Source: Brevibacillus panacihumi W25 (GTDB lineage: Bacteria > Bacillota > Bacilli > Brevibacillales > Brevibacillaceae). From it: 64,000 nt of DNA. Each line of letters begins with the position of its first letter. The first letter of the stretch is position 1. Both the position numbers and the translations under genes were made by a program. The notes beneath the pieces were generated by a model. That model had not been told where the DNA came from. It worked only from the letters and a program-made list of their open reading frames with translations, and searched no databases. Below, piece by piece: positions 24,058 to 32,857 of this stretch. The stretch lies in the NCBI RefSeq assembly GCF_000503775.1, contig NZ_KI629782.1:558001-622000 (forward strand), read 5' to 3'.

Positions 24058-25206
24058 ATGCAGATTTCGAAGTTTATGACACCGGAAATCATTTTTGGAA
24101 ATCAGTCCCTGGGGCAAATCGGCGAAAGCCTGCGCAGGCTGGGTGCGACCCGAGTCTTTCTCGTCAGCGACCCCGGAGTTGAAAACGCAGGCTGGATCGA
24201 GCAAATCATTCATTACCTGCAGCAGCAGAACCTCGACTATGTCCTGTGGACGCAAATCACAGCCAATCCGAAAGATTATGAAGTCCATGCCGGGGTAGCC
24301 GAGTACCGCTTGAAGGAGTGCAATGCCATCCTTGGCGTCGGCGGGGGCAGTGCGATCGATGCAGCAAAGGCCATTGCCCTCTTGGGAACCAATGAAGGCC
24401 ATATCGTCGACTACGAAGGCGTCGATAAAATTCGCCACCCTTTGCCGCCCATGGTGATGGTGCCGACTACTGCCGGATCGGGATCAGAGGTTTCGCAATT
24501 TTCCATCATCGTCGATAGCGCGAGAAAAGTGAAGATGGCGATCATCTCCAAGTCCCTGATTCCCGACATTGCGATCATCGATCCGCAAACCTTGATGACC
24601 AAGGACCAGCAGCTGACCGCCAATACAGGCATGGATGTGCTCACCCATGCGATCGAATCCTATGTCTCTCTTGCTGCCACCCCGCTGACGGAGGTGCATT
24701 CGCTGCAAGCCATGCGACTGATCGCCAAGCATCTGCGTCCATCTGTAGCGAGCTGCTACAACGCAGATGCCAAGCATGCAATGGCCATGGCGAGCTTGCA
24801 AGCCGGCATCGCCTTCTCCAACGCCATTCTGGGAGCAGTGCACGCCATGTCCCACCAGCTCGGCGGATTTCTCGACGCTCCCCACGGAGAAGTAAATGCG
24901 ATCCTGCTCCCCTATGTTCTGGAATACAATTACTTAGCCGTCCCTGAAAAATACCGGCACATCGCAGAATGTCTGGGCGAAAACACTTCTGGCTTGAGCT
25001 TGCGCGACTCTTCCCGCCTCGCGTTAAAAGCTGTCAAAGACCTGGCGCGGGATCTGGACATTCCCGAATCGCTCTCCGCGATCGGCCTGCAGCCTGACCA
25101 GATCGAATGGCTCAGCACGCATGCCCTTCAGGATGTCTGCATGGCCACCAACCCGCGCGACATGACTGTAAATGATGTTGCCGCCATATTCCGGCAAGCC
25201 CTGTAG
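24058..25206 (+). CDS. Iron-containing (group III) alcohol dehydrogenase (382 aa)
   Basis: NAD(P)-dependent metal alcohol dehydrogenase. Motifs are the nucleotide-binding GVGGGSAIDAAKA, PTTAGSGSEVS, and metal ligands in GMDVLTHAIESY, VHAMSHQLGG and DAPHGEVNA. It probably oxidises or makes short-chain alcohols, diols or an aldehyde. AGGAGG lies 7 bases before the ATG. It is the first gene of an operon with a histidine kinase (10 bases downstream) and an NtrC-type regulator, divergent from adhP. Confidence 0.93.
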   Translation: MQISKFMTPEIIFGNQSLGQIGESLRRLGATRVFLVSDPGVENAGWIEQIIHYLQQQNLDYVLWTQITANPKDYEVHAGVAEYRLKECNAILGVGGGSAIDAAKAIALLGTNEGHIVDYEGVDKIRHPLPPMVMVPTTAGSGSEVSQFSIIVDSARKVKMAIISKSLIPDIAIIDPQTLMTKDQQLTANTGMDVLTHAIESYVSLAATPLTEVHSLQAMRLIAKHLRPSVASCYNADAKHAMAMASLQAGIAFSNAILGAVHAMSHQLGGFLDAPHGEVNAILLPYVLEYNYLAVPEKYRHIAECLGENTSGLSLRDSSRLALKAVKDLARDLDIPESLSAIGLQPDQIEWLSTHALQDVCMATNPRDMTVNDVAAIFRQAL

Positions 25207-25216
25207 GAGGAGTTAT

Positions 25217-26530
25217 ATGTACAGGAAACAGGAGATCTTGGAGAAGCTGACTGGCATCCAATCCTCCCGGAAGAGCTACTATTCCGAGCTGATTTATCTC
25301 GTGGAGGAGATGAAAAAGAAAAACAACCAGCTTGCTGTCATCAACCAGCTGACGCAAATTCAGATCAACGCCACCTGGCCCGAGACGAGTATCGCCATCG
25401 CCACACAGCTGCAGCTGATCCTTCCCTTTGAGCATTTTGCTCTTTCCCTGCAGCAAGGAAGTGCTTTATCGACCTATCTTTCCCGCTGGAACGGAGAGGA
25501 ATGGCAATGCCAGTCGTGGCAGCATACGGCCTCGACCGATCTCGCGCAGGCTGCTCAACGATTGCATGACTCCATCAGCGAGGTTCTTCCCCAGCACCTG
25601 GCCACCTCCGTTCCCTTGCAAAATCTGCGAAAACAAACCTTCGGATTTCTGACTATCCTTCACCATGAGGGGCAGCAGCTTTCCAAGGAAGAGAGCGAAT
25701 TGTTTCAACTGACCGCGAGCCACGTCGGTGTTTGTGTGGAAAATATTCTGCTCTTCCACGATCTCAGTGAAAAAGTAAAAATTGAGGCTCAACTGGTGCA
25801 GTCTGCGAAGATGGCAGCGATCGGAGAAATCGCTGCGGGCATCGCTCATGAGCTCAACAGTCCATTAACGGCCATCCTCGGCAATTCCCAGCTGCTCTTG
25901 CGTGAAATGGGTACGAGTGAGGCTGCTCCCTTGATGAACGACATCTATCGCTGCGGTGTCCGCTGCAAGAAAATCATTCAAAACCTGCTCACCTTTTCAC
26001 GGCAGGAAGAGTATCAGTTCGAAGAGGTCTTTCTCGATGATGTGGTAGAAGACGCGTTGGGATTGATCGGTTATCAGCTTACGGTGTCAGGCTTGTCCAT
26101 CCAATTCGAGCAAGCCCCGGCAAAGCTCTCCTTTTATGGGAGCCGTCATCAAATCGAGCAAATCGTGATCAATCTCTTGCTGAATGCCAGAGATGCCCTT
26201 GCCGGCCAACAAGACGGGCGCATCACCATACGTACGTTTTTACACAAGGACGAGAACCGCTCCTATGCGGGGCTTTCCGTTCACGACAATGGAATGGGCA
26301 TTTTGCCGGAGCATCTCCCGCAAATCTTTCAGCCCTTTTTCTCTACCAAAGACCGCTCCAAAGGGACCGGGCTCGGCCTATCCGTCAGTTTGGGCATCGC
26401 TGCTGCGCATGGAGGAAAGCTTTGGGCGCAAAGCGAAAGCAACCAGTACAGCCTATTCACCTTATTGCTGCCACTGTCATTCGATGAGGAGGTTGATCAT
26501 GGAGAAGAAACAGATCCTGATAGTCGATGA
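25217..26530 (+). CDS. Cytoplasmic sensor histidine kinase, NtrB-like (437 aa)
   Basis: No membrane helix is visible. A coiled N-terminus is followed by a GAF-like sensor (about residues 50-180), then a HisKA domain with the phosphorylated His in GIAHELNSPL (H211) and an ATPase with N box NLLLNARDAL, G1 DNGMGI, F box PFFSTKD and G2 GTGLGLSVS. It should phosphorylate the regulator encoded next, whose start lies inside its 3' end. A soluble GAF sensor suggests an internal signal such as an aldehyde or redox state. AGGAGG precedes the ATG at 25217. Confidence 0.9.
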   Translation: MYRKQEILEKLTGIQSSRKSYYSELIYLVEEMKKKNNQLAVINQLTQIQINATWPETSIAIATQLQLILPFEHFALSLQQGSALSTYLSRWNGEEWQCQSWQHTASTDLAQAAQRLHDSISEVLPQHLATSVPLQNLRKQTFGFLTILHHEGQQLSKEESELFQLTASHVGVCVENILLFHDLSEKVKIEAQLVQSAKMAAIGEIAAGIAHELNSPLTAILGNSQLLLREMGTSEAAPLMNDIYRCGVRCKKIIQNLLTFSRQEEYQFEEVFLDDVVEDALGLIGYQLTVSGLSIQFEQAPAKLSFYGSRHQIEQIVINLLLNARDALAGQQDGRITIRTFLHKDENRSYAGLSVHDNGMGILPEHLPQIFQPFFSTKDRSKGTGLGLSVSLGIAAAHGGKLWAQSESNQYSLFTLLLPLSFDEEVDHGEETDPDSR

Positions 26531-27938
26531 CGAGCACGAGGTTACTTCCTTCTTCACCTATTTTCTCAAGCAAAAAAACTGTGATGTGACAGTCGCCCAT
26601 ACAGGACAGGATGTGGAACGATTGCTGCAAAGCCATTCTGCCGGCTTTCACGCAGCCCTGCTTGATCTCAAGCTCCCCGATGCATCCGGTCTGGATCTGC
26701 TCCAGCGCATCAAATCGGTCTATCCGGCTTGCGAAGTCCTGATCATGACCGGCTACAGCACGATCAAATCAGCGGTAACGGCAATCCAGCGTGGAGCCAA
26801 GGACTACCTAGAAAAACCATTCGATGATCTTGACGGTCTTGAGCGAATCATCGATTCCTTGCTTGAGGCGTCCGTCGACCAGGAACATGATCTGGTTCAG
26901 CAGGCTGCGTCGTACGGCATCATATTTACACCCGGCAGCCCCATGGCAAAGGTGGCTGCTATCGCCAAAAAACTGGCCCCCAAGGCTATCCATGTGTTGA
27001 TTGAGGGAGAAACGGGGACAGGAAAGGAATTAATGGCGCGTTTTCTTCACGGCGAAAGCTCGCGAGCCCACCACCCTTTCGTTGCTTTCAACTGCGGGGC
27101 TGTCCCCGAATCCCTGCTGGAAAGCGAGCTCTTTGGCTATGAAAAAGGAGCTTTTACCGGAGCATTGAAAGCACGCAAAGGCTTTTTCGAGCTTGCCCAT
27201 AACGGAACGCTTTTCCTCGATGAGATCGGGGAAGCTCCGGCATCCATTCAGGTCAAGCTCTTGCGCACCCTGGAGAGTGGAGAATTCATTCGTGTCGGGG
27301 GCGAGCAGGTAACGCAGAGCAACATCCGCTTTATTTCTGCTACGAATCGGGATTTGGAGCACGAGGTGGAAATGAACCGGTTTCGCCGAGATTTGCTTTA
27401 CCGTCTGGAGGGGATCAAGCTTGCGATTCCTCCGTTGCGGGAACGCGTGCAGGATATCCCTGCGATTGCCAAGGTATTTTTGGAAAAAAGAGGTAATTTT
27501 TCGTGTGAAATCGATCGCGAGGCAGTGGAGGTTTTGCAGCAATATGAATGGCCTGGCAATGTCAGGCAGCTTATCAATGTATTGAATCAAACACTGGCCC
27601 TGCATGAATGCCGGGTATTGCGCGCCGAGCATTTGCCGGCAAATGTGCGTGAAAAAGCTCGGGACCCACGTCCCTCCTCTTCTTTTGCATCAGAATTCTC
27701 CCAGCGCTTGGATCAGGAGTGCTCGCGATTTATCCAATCGGTTACACACAATGTCAAATCGATTGATGAGCTCGATTTTGCCTATCTCACCAGCAGATTG
27801 AAACAGTTGGAGACAGAGCTGAGCAGAGCCATCATCGAAAAAGGACTTACCGAAACCAAGGGAGACCGGCAGCTTCTCAGCAAAAAGCTCAATATCACCA
27901 AGCGGACCATTCGGTATATCTTGCATGAAAAATCGTAA
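26499..27938 (+). CDS. NtrC-family sigma-54 response regulator (479 aa)
   Basis: Receiver domain with the phosphorylated D56 (ALLDLKLPD) and IMTGYST switch; sigma-54 AAA+ ATPase with Walker [10 protein letters not shown], sigma-54 loop GAFTGA, Walker [10 protein letters not shown] and R-finger region; then a linker and a Fis-type helix-turn-helix ([19 protein letters not shown]). The ATG at 26499 follows GAGGAGG and overlaps the kinase gene by 32 bases, so the pair is coupled. The nearby consensus sigma-54 promoter of adhP is the likely target. Confidence 0.93.
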   Translation: MEKKQILIVDDEHEVTSFFTYFLKQKNCDVTVAHTGQDVERLLQSHSAGFHAALLDLKLPDASGLDLLQRIKSVYPACEVLIMTGYSTIKSAVTAIQRGAKDYLEKPFDDLDGLERIIDSLLEASVDQEHDLVQQAASYGIIFTPGSPMAKVAAIAKKLAPKAIHVLIEGETGTGKELMARFLHGESSRAHHPFVAFNCGAVPESLLESELFGYEKGAFTGALKARKGFFELAHNGTLFLDEIGEAPASIQVKLLRTLESGEFIRVGGEQVTQSNIRFISATNRDLEHEVEMNRFRRDLLYRLEGIKLAIPPLRERVQDIPAIAKVFLEKRGNFSCEIDREAVEVLQQYEWPGNVRQLINVLNQTLALHECRVLRAEHLPANVREKARDPRPSSSFASEFSQRLDQECSRFIQSVTHNVKSIDELDFAYLTSRLKQLETELSRAIIEKGLTETKGDRQLLSKKLNITKRTIRYILHEKS

Positions 27939-28028
27939 CTCTCCTGACGCCAAAACAGATCAGAGCAGGTATAATAGGGAGCAAACATCCTGAATCATCA
28001 GACAAATCCATAGAAAGGGGCACCCTTT

Positions 28029-29255
28029 TTGTATTCACGTCTGCGCCAACTTCGCACTGACTTCTCTATTTCTGCTTTTATCGTCGGACTTATCGCCACT
28101 ATGGTTTCCTATGCGGGGCCTCTCCTGATCGTGTTTCAGGCAGCCGAGGTCGTCAACTTGAGCCATGAGCTGGTCTCCTCCTGGATCTGGGCCATCTCCT
28201 TCGGGACGGGGCTGAGCGCGATCGTGTTGAGCATCTGGTTCAAGGCACCGATCATTACGGCTTGGTCTACCCCAGGGCTGGTGCTTCTGGTAGCAAGCTG
28301 GTCTGCCTACTCTTTTTCCGATGCGATCGGAGCCTTTGTGATTTCCGGGCTGGCCATTACCCTGCTTGGCATATCCGGTCTTTTTTCTAAAATCATGGCT
28401 TATGTACCGCAAGCGATCACGACAGCGATGCTAGCAGGAATCCTGCTCTCCTTCGGGGTTCAGGTATTCGTATCGATACCGGATTTCCCAGCACTTGCCA
28501 TCGCAATGCTGATCAGTTATTTATGCGCCAAACGCTGGACGCCCCGCTACGCAGTTCTCATTGCGCTACTTGTCGGAACAGCTGTGGCTCTTGGCTTTGG
28601 CCGGATGCATTTTGACACGATTCAGGTGGAGCTGGTAAAACCGATTTTTACCATGCCCACGTTCTCTCTGGATGCCATAATCGGGTTGGGTGTTCCGCTG
28701 TTTATTGTGACGATGGCCTCGCAAAATGCTCCCGGCATGGGTGTATTGAAAGCGGACGGCTACGACACGCCCGCAAGCCCGCTGATCGCCACGACTGGAT
28801 TGGCCTCGCTCCTGACGGCCCCCTTCGGCTCGCACGGCATCAACCTGGCAGCCATCACAGCAGCGATTTGCACCGGGAAGGAAGCGCATCCCGACCCGGG
28901 CAAGCGCTACATCGCCGGCATTTCCTCCGGCTTGTTTTACCTCTTGTTTGGCATGTTCGGGGCGACCATCGTTTCTGTATTTTCCGCTTTTCCCAAGGAA
29001 TTGACTGCCGTCATCGCCGGTTTGGCCCTCTTCGCTTCTCTTTCATCCAGCCTGACGTCAGCCATGAGCGTACCCTCAGAGCGGGAAAGCGCCTTGATTA
29101 CGTTTCTCGTAACGATCTCCGGGATCTCGATTGGCGGCATTGGAGCGGCCTTCTGGGGCCTCGTCGCCGGGGTACTGACCAACCTGATTCTCAATGGAGA
29201 TGTGCGCCGTATGTTGAAGAAAAGCAAAGAACAGGATATTGACGTCTCGGGTTGA
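28029..29255 (+). CDS. BenE-type benzoate/H+ symporter family protein (408 aa)
   Basis: Eleven to twelve membrane helices with the BenE/YdcO signature region (PIITAWSTPGLVLL, ASQNAPGMGVLKADGYD, APFGSHGINLAAITAAICTG). Members import benzoate or related compounds, but no aromatic catabolic gene lies nearby, so the substrate is open. The start is TTG at 28029 behind AAAGGGG. It is convergent with a DUF502 gene 7 bases downstream. Confidence 0.88.
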   Translation: MYSRLRQLRTDFSISAFIVGLIATMVSYAGPLLIVFQAAEVVNLSHELVSSWIWAISFGTGLSAIVLSIWFKAPIITAWSTPGLVLLVASWSAYSFSDAIGAFVISGLAITLLGISGLFSKIMAYVPQAITTAMLAGILLSFGVQVFVSIPDFPALAIAMLISYLCAKRWTPRYAVLIALLVGTAVALGFGRMHFDTIQVELVKPIFTMPTFSLDAIIGLGVPLFIVTMASQNAPGMGVLKADGYDTPASPLIATTGLASLLTAPFGSHGINLAAITAAICTGKEAHPDPGKRYIAGISSGLFYLLFGMFGATIVSVFSAFPKELTAVIAGLALFASLSSSLTSAMSVPSERESALITFLVTISGISIGGIGAAFWGLVAGVLTNLILNGDVRRMLKKSKEQDIDVSG

Positions 29256-29262
29256 GAGCCGC

Positions 29263-29805
29263 TTATTTGCCTGACACGCCGCCGGAGACCAGAAATGCCA
29301 TAACCTCTGTGCTGTCTGCGTCGAGCAGGGTTACCTGTTCGGTGGGGAAGATCAGCAGATTGCCGGCAAAGTTGTACGACTGCGGCAGATAAACAGCCAC
29401 ATGATCGGAAAGTCCGAACGATTCCAGATCTTCTTTGGTAATAAAGCCAATAGCCTTCGGAAAACCGTCTTTGGTCAATGTGACGAGGACGGGCTTGTCA
29501 AAGCTCTTTTTCTCTCCGACAAAAGCGCTGATCAAGTCCTTGATCGACGTGTAGATCAGCTTGATAAACGGCATTTTTTCAAACATGCGGGATATCAACG
29601 ACATAAGCCCCTGCGTGAGCACATTGGAGGCCAAAAATCCGATGATGAAGATCCCTGCCAAGGTCAGGAGAAAACCCACTCCCGGAATGGGCAGATTCAG
29701 CCAGCTGTCCACGATGACAAAGATTTTATAGAGGATATAGACGGTCACAGCCAGGGGGATCACATACAGAAGTCCTTCTAAAAAATAGCGGAAGATGCGT
29801 TTCAT
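29263..29805 (-). CDS. DUF502 family membrane protein (180 aa)
   Basis: Two N-terminal membrane helices (YFLEGLLYVIPLAVTVYILY; LLTLAGIFIIGFLASNVL) and a soluble beta-rich C-terminus (DHVAVYLPQSYNFAGNLLIFP) match DUF502. AAGGAG lies 8 bases before the ATG at 29805. Function is not established. Confidence 0.85.
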   Translation of the reverse strand: MKRIFRYFLEGLLYVIPLAVTVYILYKIFVIVDSWLNLPIPGVGFLLTLAGIFIIGFLASNVLTQGLMSLISRMFEKMPFIKLIYTSIKDLISAFVGEKKSFDKPVLVTLTKDGFPKAIGFITKEDLESFGLSDHVAVYLPQSYNFAGNLLIFPTEQVTLLDADSTEVMAFLVSGGVSGK

Positions 29806-29900
29806 TCGTCCAGCTCCTTTCTCTCTCGTTCCATTGAATATTCTACCTGATCCCTCCCCCATCTGCTATGATGGAGAAAAAAACGAAAGTAGGGAGAATG

Positions 29901-30728
29901 ATGCAAACATTCGTCAGCCCGCAGTGGCTCCACGACCACCTCGACGATGAGCACATCATCATCGTCGATTGCCGATTCGTCCTCACGGATGCGGAAGCCG
30001 GAGAAACGGCATATCAGGAGGATCACATTCCCGGGGCCCTTTACTTTCATCTAAGCCGCGATCTGTCGGGTGAAAAAAAGGAGCACGGAGGCCGTCACCC
30101 TCTGCCGGAAATCGACGATCTGGTCTCGCTCTTTTCGCAGGCCGGGATCGATCAGAGCAAAACCGTCATCGCCTATGACGACCAGGATATGGCGTATGCG
30201 GGCCGCTTATGGTGGCTCTTGCGCTACCTCGGGCATGACAACACCGCTGTACTTGAAGGGGGTTACTCTGCCTGGAAAAAGGCTGGCTTTGCCGTTACGG
30301 CTGAATTGCCTTCTCCTGTCCCAAGCGCCTTCGTCCCGGCTGTGAGACCCGAGATGCTTGTCGATGTCCAAGGCGTGCGGGAGCGCAGTCCGCAGACGGT
30401 GCTGCTCGACTCCCGCGCAGGCGAACGTTACCGCGGAGAGGTCGAACCGCTCGATCCCAAGGCAGGCCATATCCCCGGTGCTCTGAACTTCTTTTACAAG
30501 GACAACCTCACCTCTGAACAAACCTTGCTGGCCAAAGAAAAACTGGACGAACGGATTGCCCCTTTTGCTGATAAAGAGATCATCGTCTACTGCGGATCTG
30601 GTGTGACGGCCTGCTCCAATCTGCTCGCTCTGCATGCTGCGGGAAGACCGGATGCCAAGCTGTATGCCGGAAGCTGGAGCGATTGGGTGAGCTACCCTGA
30701 GAATCCGGTTGCGACTGGGGACGAGTAA
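29901..30728 (+). CDS. Tandem-rhodanese sulfurtransferase (275 aa)
   Basis: Two rhodanese domains. The first (about residues 5-130) has HIPGALYFHLSRDLSG but no active-site Cys in its loop; the second carries the catalytic Cys in YCGSGVTACSN. This is the layout of thiosulfate or 3-mercaptopyruvate sulfurtransferases. Three ATGs compete; the one at 29901 gives the best spacing from AGGG, with 29898 nearly as good. It is divergent from DUF502. Confidence 0.9.
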   Translation: MQTFVSPQWLHDHLDDEHIIIVDCRFVLTDAEAGETAYQEDHIPGALYFHLSRDLSGEKKEHGGRHPLPEIDDLVSLFSQAGIDQSKTVIAYDDQDMAYAGRLWWLLRYLGHDNTAVLEGGYSAWKKAGFAVTAELPSPVPSAFVPAVRPEMLVDVQGVRERSPQTVLLDSRAGERYRGEVEPLDPKAGHIPGALNFFYKDNLTSEQTLLAKEKLDERIAPFADKEIIVYCGSGVTACSNLLALHAAGRPDAKLYAGSWSDWVSYPENPVATGDE

Positions 30729-30883
30729 GAATCGAAAGACCGCGTCGGATGCGGGTTTGCGGGCTGTGACAGGTTGCCGGTTGGTGGCCTGGCACGGCCT
30801 TCGCTTTAGCCAAGTACGCGATCAAAGTCCCCTTTTCGCAAAATGATAAAATAATCCTAAATAAAACACGCTGAGAGGTTACG

Positions 30884-30910
30884 ATGATGATGAAAACGGT
30901 TTTCCGTTAA
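30884..30910 (+). CDS. Possible 8-codon leader peptide upstream of the acetyltransferase gene
   Basis: GAGAGG followed by ATG ATG ATG encodes MMMKTVFR before TAA. The last codons fall in AACGG-TTTT-CCGTT, a small hairpin. Leader peptides of this size precede some inducible antibiotic-resistance genes. Nothing else supports translation here. Confidence 0.25.
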   Translation: MMMKTVFR

Positions 30911-30979
30911 GTCCGAGACCCGCCGACATACTCTATACACTCCACTATTAAGACTACGCATACATACAGGAGGATGAGT

Positions 30980-31540
30980 ATGGATATTATGATTCGGGAG
31001 TTTGCGGTTGGAGATAAAATGAACGGTAAGGAAATAGATGACAGTTTTACTGTCGATTCCACCGTCATCCTGTCCCTGTCAGGTCGACAAATTGAATATA
31101 CGGTGAAAGAATGTCCTAGCTATACGAAACGCTATTCGGAAGATCAGTTTGAGGCAGCGGAAGAAGACTATTCCGAATACATCGATAGCCCGGATCAAAT
31201 CGTGTACGTGGCCTGCGCAGAGAATCAAGTCGTGGGCCGTATCGTATTAAAACGGAATTGGAACAAATATGCTTATGTAGAGGACATAGCAGTAGACAAA
31301 AAATATAGAGTGCATGGGATAGGTCGTAAACTGATCGAACAGGCTAAGCGGTGGGCGATAAACGGCGGAATGTCCGGAATCATGCTGGAGACGCAAAGCC
31401 ATAACGTGAGTGCCTGCAAGTTTTACGAAAACTGTGGCTTCGTAATTGGCGGGTTTGATCTTCACCTGTATCAGGGCATTCATAAACACAGTGATGAAAT
31501 TGCAATTTTTTGGTATTTGATTTTTGATGAGCATCAGTAG
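30980..31540 (+). CDS. GNAT acetyltransferase resembling streptothricin acetyltransferase (186 aa)
   Basis: The C-terminal half has the Sat/SatA pattern in order: AYVEDIAVDKKYR, acetyl-CoA loop HGIGRKLIEQAKRWA, GIMLETQSHNVSACKFYENCGF, GGFDLHLYQG and EIAIFWYL. Sat enzymes acetylate the beta-lysine side chain of streptothricin and cause resistance. The ATG at 30980 is preferred because the AGGAGG runs into the ATG at 30974. It lies in an AT-richer patch, suggesting acquisition. Another amine substrate is possible. Confidence 0.8.
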   Translation: MDIMIREFAVGDKMNGKEIDDSFTVDSTVILSLSGRQIEYTVKECPSYTKRYSEDQFEAAEEDYSEYIDSPDQIVYVACAENQVVGRIVLKRNWNKYAYVEDIAVDKKYRVHGIGRKLIEQAKRWAINGGMSGIMLETQSHNVSACKFYENCGFVIGGFDLHLYQGIHKHSDEIAIFWYLIFDEHQ

Positions 31541-31686
31541 CTCATCACCGAGATGTCTTTGCAAGTCCTAACGGAGAAATTGACTGGCATGATGCTAGCG
31601 ACGAGAATATCGCGTTGCCCAAGTTCATAAATCCGCAAAAACCTGCCTTTGGCGCTAAGCTTGGGGTGGGTTTTTTCTTTTTCTGA
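31531..31686 (+). pseudogene. Possible C-terminal remnant of an unidentified gene
   Basis: A frame without start codon reads RDVFASPNGEIDWHDASDE, then IALPKFINPQKPAFGAKLGVG, ending at TGA 31684-31686. The amino-acid composition looks like real protein, unlike shadow frames, and its end overlaps a T-rich stretch. It directly follows the acetyltransferase gene, so the upstream part may have been replaced. I do not recognise the parent family. Confidence 0.35.
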
Positions 31687-31804
31687 TTTCCATATTTTCC
31701 TTAACTAACAGCTAGAGATGGAGGGAATTGGATTTTGTAAAAACTGTTATATACAATTTTTGTTTTGTGTTTCATATGATTTTACCAAATAAAATAAAGG
31801 TAAT

Positions 31805-31833
31805 TTGACACATATAGAAATCTGTATTATATT
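31805..31833 (+). promoter_or_regulatory. Strong sigma-A promoter of the 31907 hydrolase gene
   Basis: TTGACA, 17 bases, then TATATT, in an AT-rich stretch about 75 bases before the hydrolase start. Confidence 0.75.
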
Positions 31834-31906
31834 AATAACTAATCCTGTTTCATTTTTTGCTTCACCTATCGACTATCCATACATGCAGGATTGGGAGGAG
31901 ATTTGT

Positions 31907-32791
31907 ATGTCAAACCATTCACCGATTATTCCACCACTACATGACAGCGGCATTCACTATTATCAAACCTATGACGAAAGCCTGGCTCTTTGGCCCGTCG
32001 ATTCCGAAACCTTCTACGTATCTACCCGCTTCGGTCAAACACATGTGATTGCAAGCGGTCCAAAGGATGCCCCTCCGCTCGTTTTGCTGCATGGCGCACT
32101 GTTCAGCTCTACCATGTGGTATCCCAATATCGCCGACTGGGGTGCCCAATACCGAACCTATGCAATCGACATCATCGGTGATAAGAACAAAAGCATTCCT
32201 ACTGATTTACACGGTACAAGAGCGGGTTACGCCGACTGGCTTCTTGACGTGTTGGACAACCTCGGGATCGAAAAGACGCACATGATCGGACTTTCGCTTG
32301 GTGGACTTCACACCATGAATTTTCTTTTACGTGCGCCGGAAAGAGTAGAAAGCGCCATCATCCTGAGTCCTGCTGAAACGTTCCAACCCTTTTATCAAGA
32401 TTTTTATACATACGCCTTTGGTCTTGTACAGCCTAACGGAGTTGAGAATTTTATAAAGTGGATGATGGGTGATCGTAATGGCTTTTACCCGATTTTTGCG
32501 AAACAGTATCATGCGGCAGTCATGTGGAACGATGAAGCAAGGAGTGTAAAGCCTCAAGCTGACGGATTTCCGTATGTTTTCACTGACGACGAGTTACAAT
32601 CAGTACAAGTTCCCGTTCTGTTGTTGTTGGGAGAGCACGAGGTCATGTATGACCCGCAATCAGCCTTACTTCGCGCGTCTGCTTTGGTCCCCGGGATTGA
32701 AGCCGAAATCGTGAAAAATGCCGGCCACGTTGTATCGATGGAACAGCCAGAATACGTTAACCAACGTGTATTGCGTTTTTTAGCTAAATGA
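31907..32791 (+). CDS. Alpha/beta hydrolase (294 aa)
   Basis: An alpha/beta-hydrolase fold enzyme: oxyanion region VLLHGALFSSTMW near residue 60, nucleophile elbow GLSLGG with the catalytic serine near residue 127, acid in LLGEHEVMYDP and His in NAGHVVSMEQ. No signal peptide. GGAGG lies 8 bases before the ATG, and a near-consensus promoter is upstream. It could be an esterase or a C-C hydrolase. It lies in the same AT-rich patch as the acetyltransferase. Confidence 0.85.
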   Translation: MSNHSPIIPPLHDSGIHYYQTYDESLALWPVDSETFYVSTRFGQTHVIASGPKDAPPLVLLHGALFSSTMWYPNIADWGAQYRTYAIDIIGDKNKSIPTDLHGTRAGYADWLLDVLDNLGIEKTHMIGLSLGGLHTMNFLLRAPERVESAIILSPAETFQPFYQDFYTYAFGLVQPNGVENFIKWMMGDRNGFYPIFAKQYHAAVMWNDEARSVKPQADGFPYVFTDDELQSVQVPVLLLLGEHEVMYDPQSALLRASALVPGIEAEIVKNAGHVVSMEQPEYVNQRVLRFLAK

Positions 32792-32809
32792 ATCCGTTTA
32801 CTCAATAGG

Positions 32810-32857
32810 AAAAGGCTATGATGGAATGCCTGCTGGCACTCGCATCATAGCCTTTTT
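32810..32857. terminator. Terminator between two convergent hydrolase genes
   Basis: AAAAGGCTATGATG pairs with CATCATAGCCTTTTT. The 3' end of the minus-strand gene lies inside the stem, so its stop codon is part of the hairpin. Confidence 0.8.
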
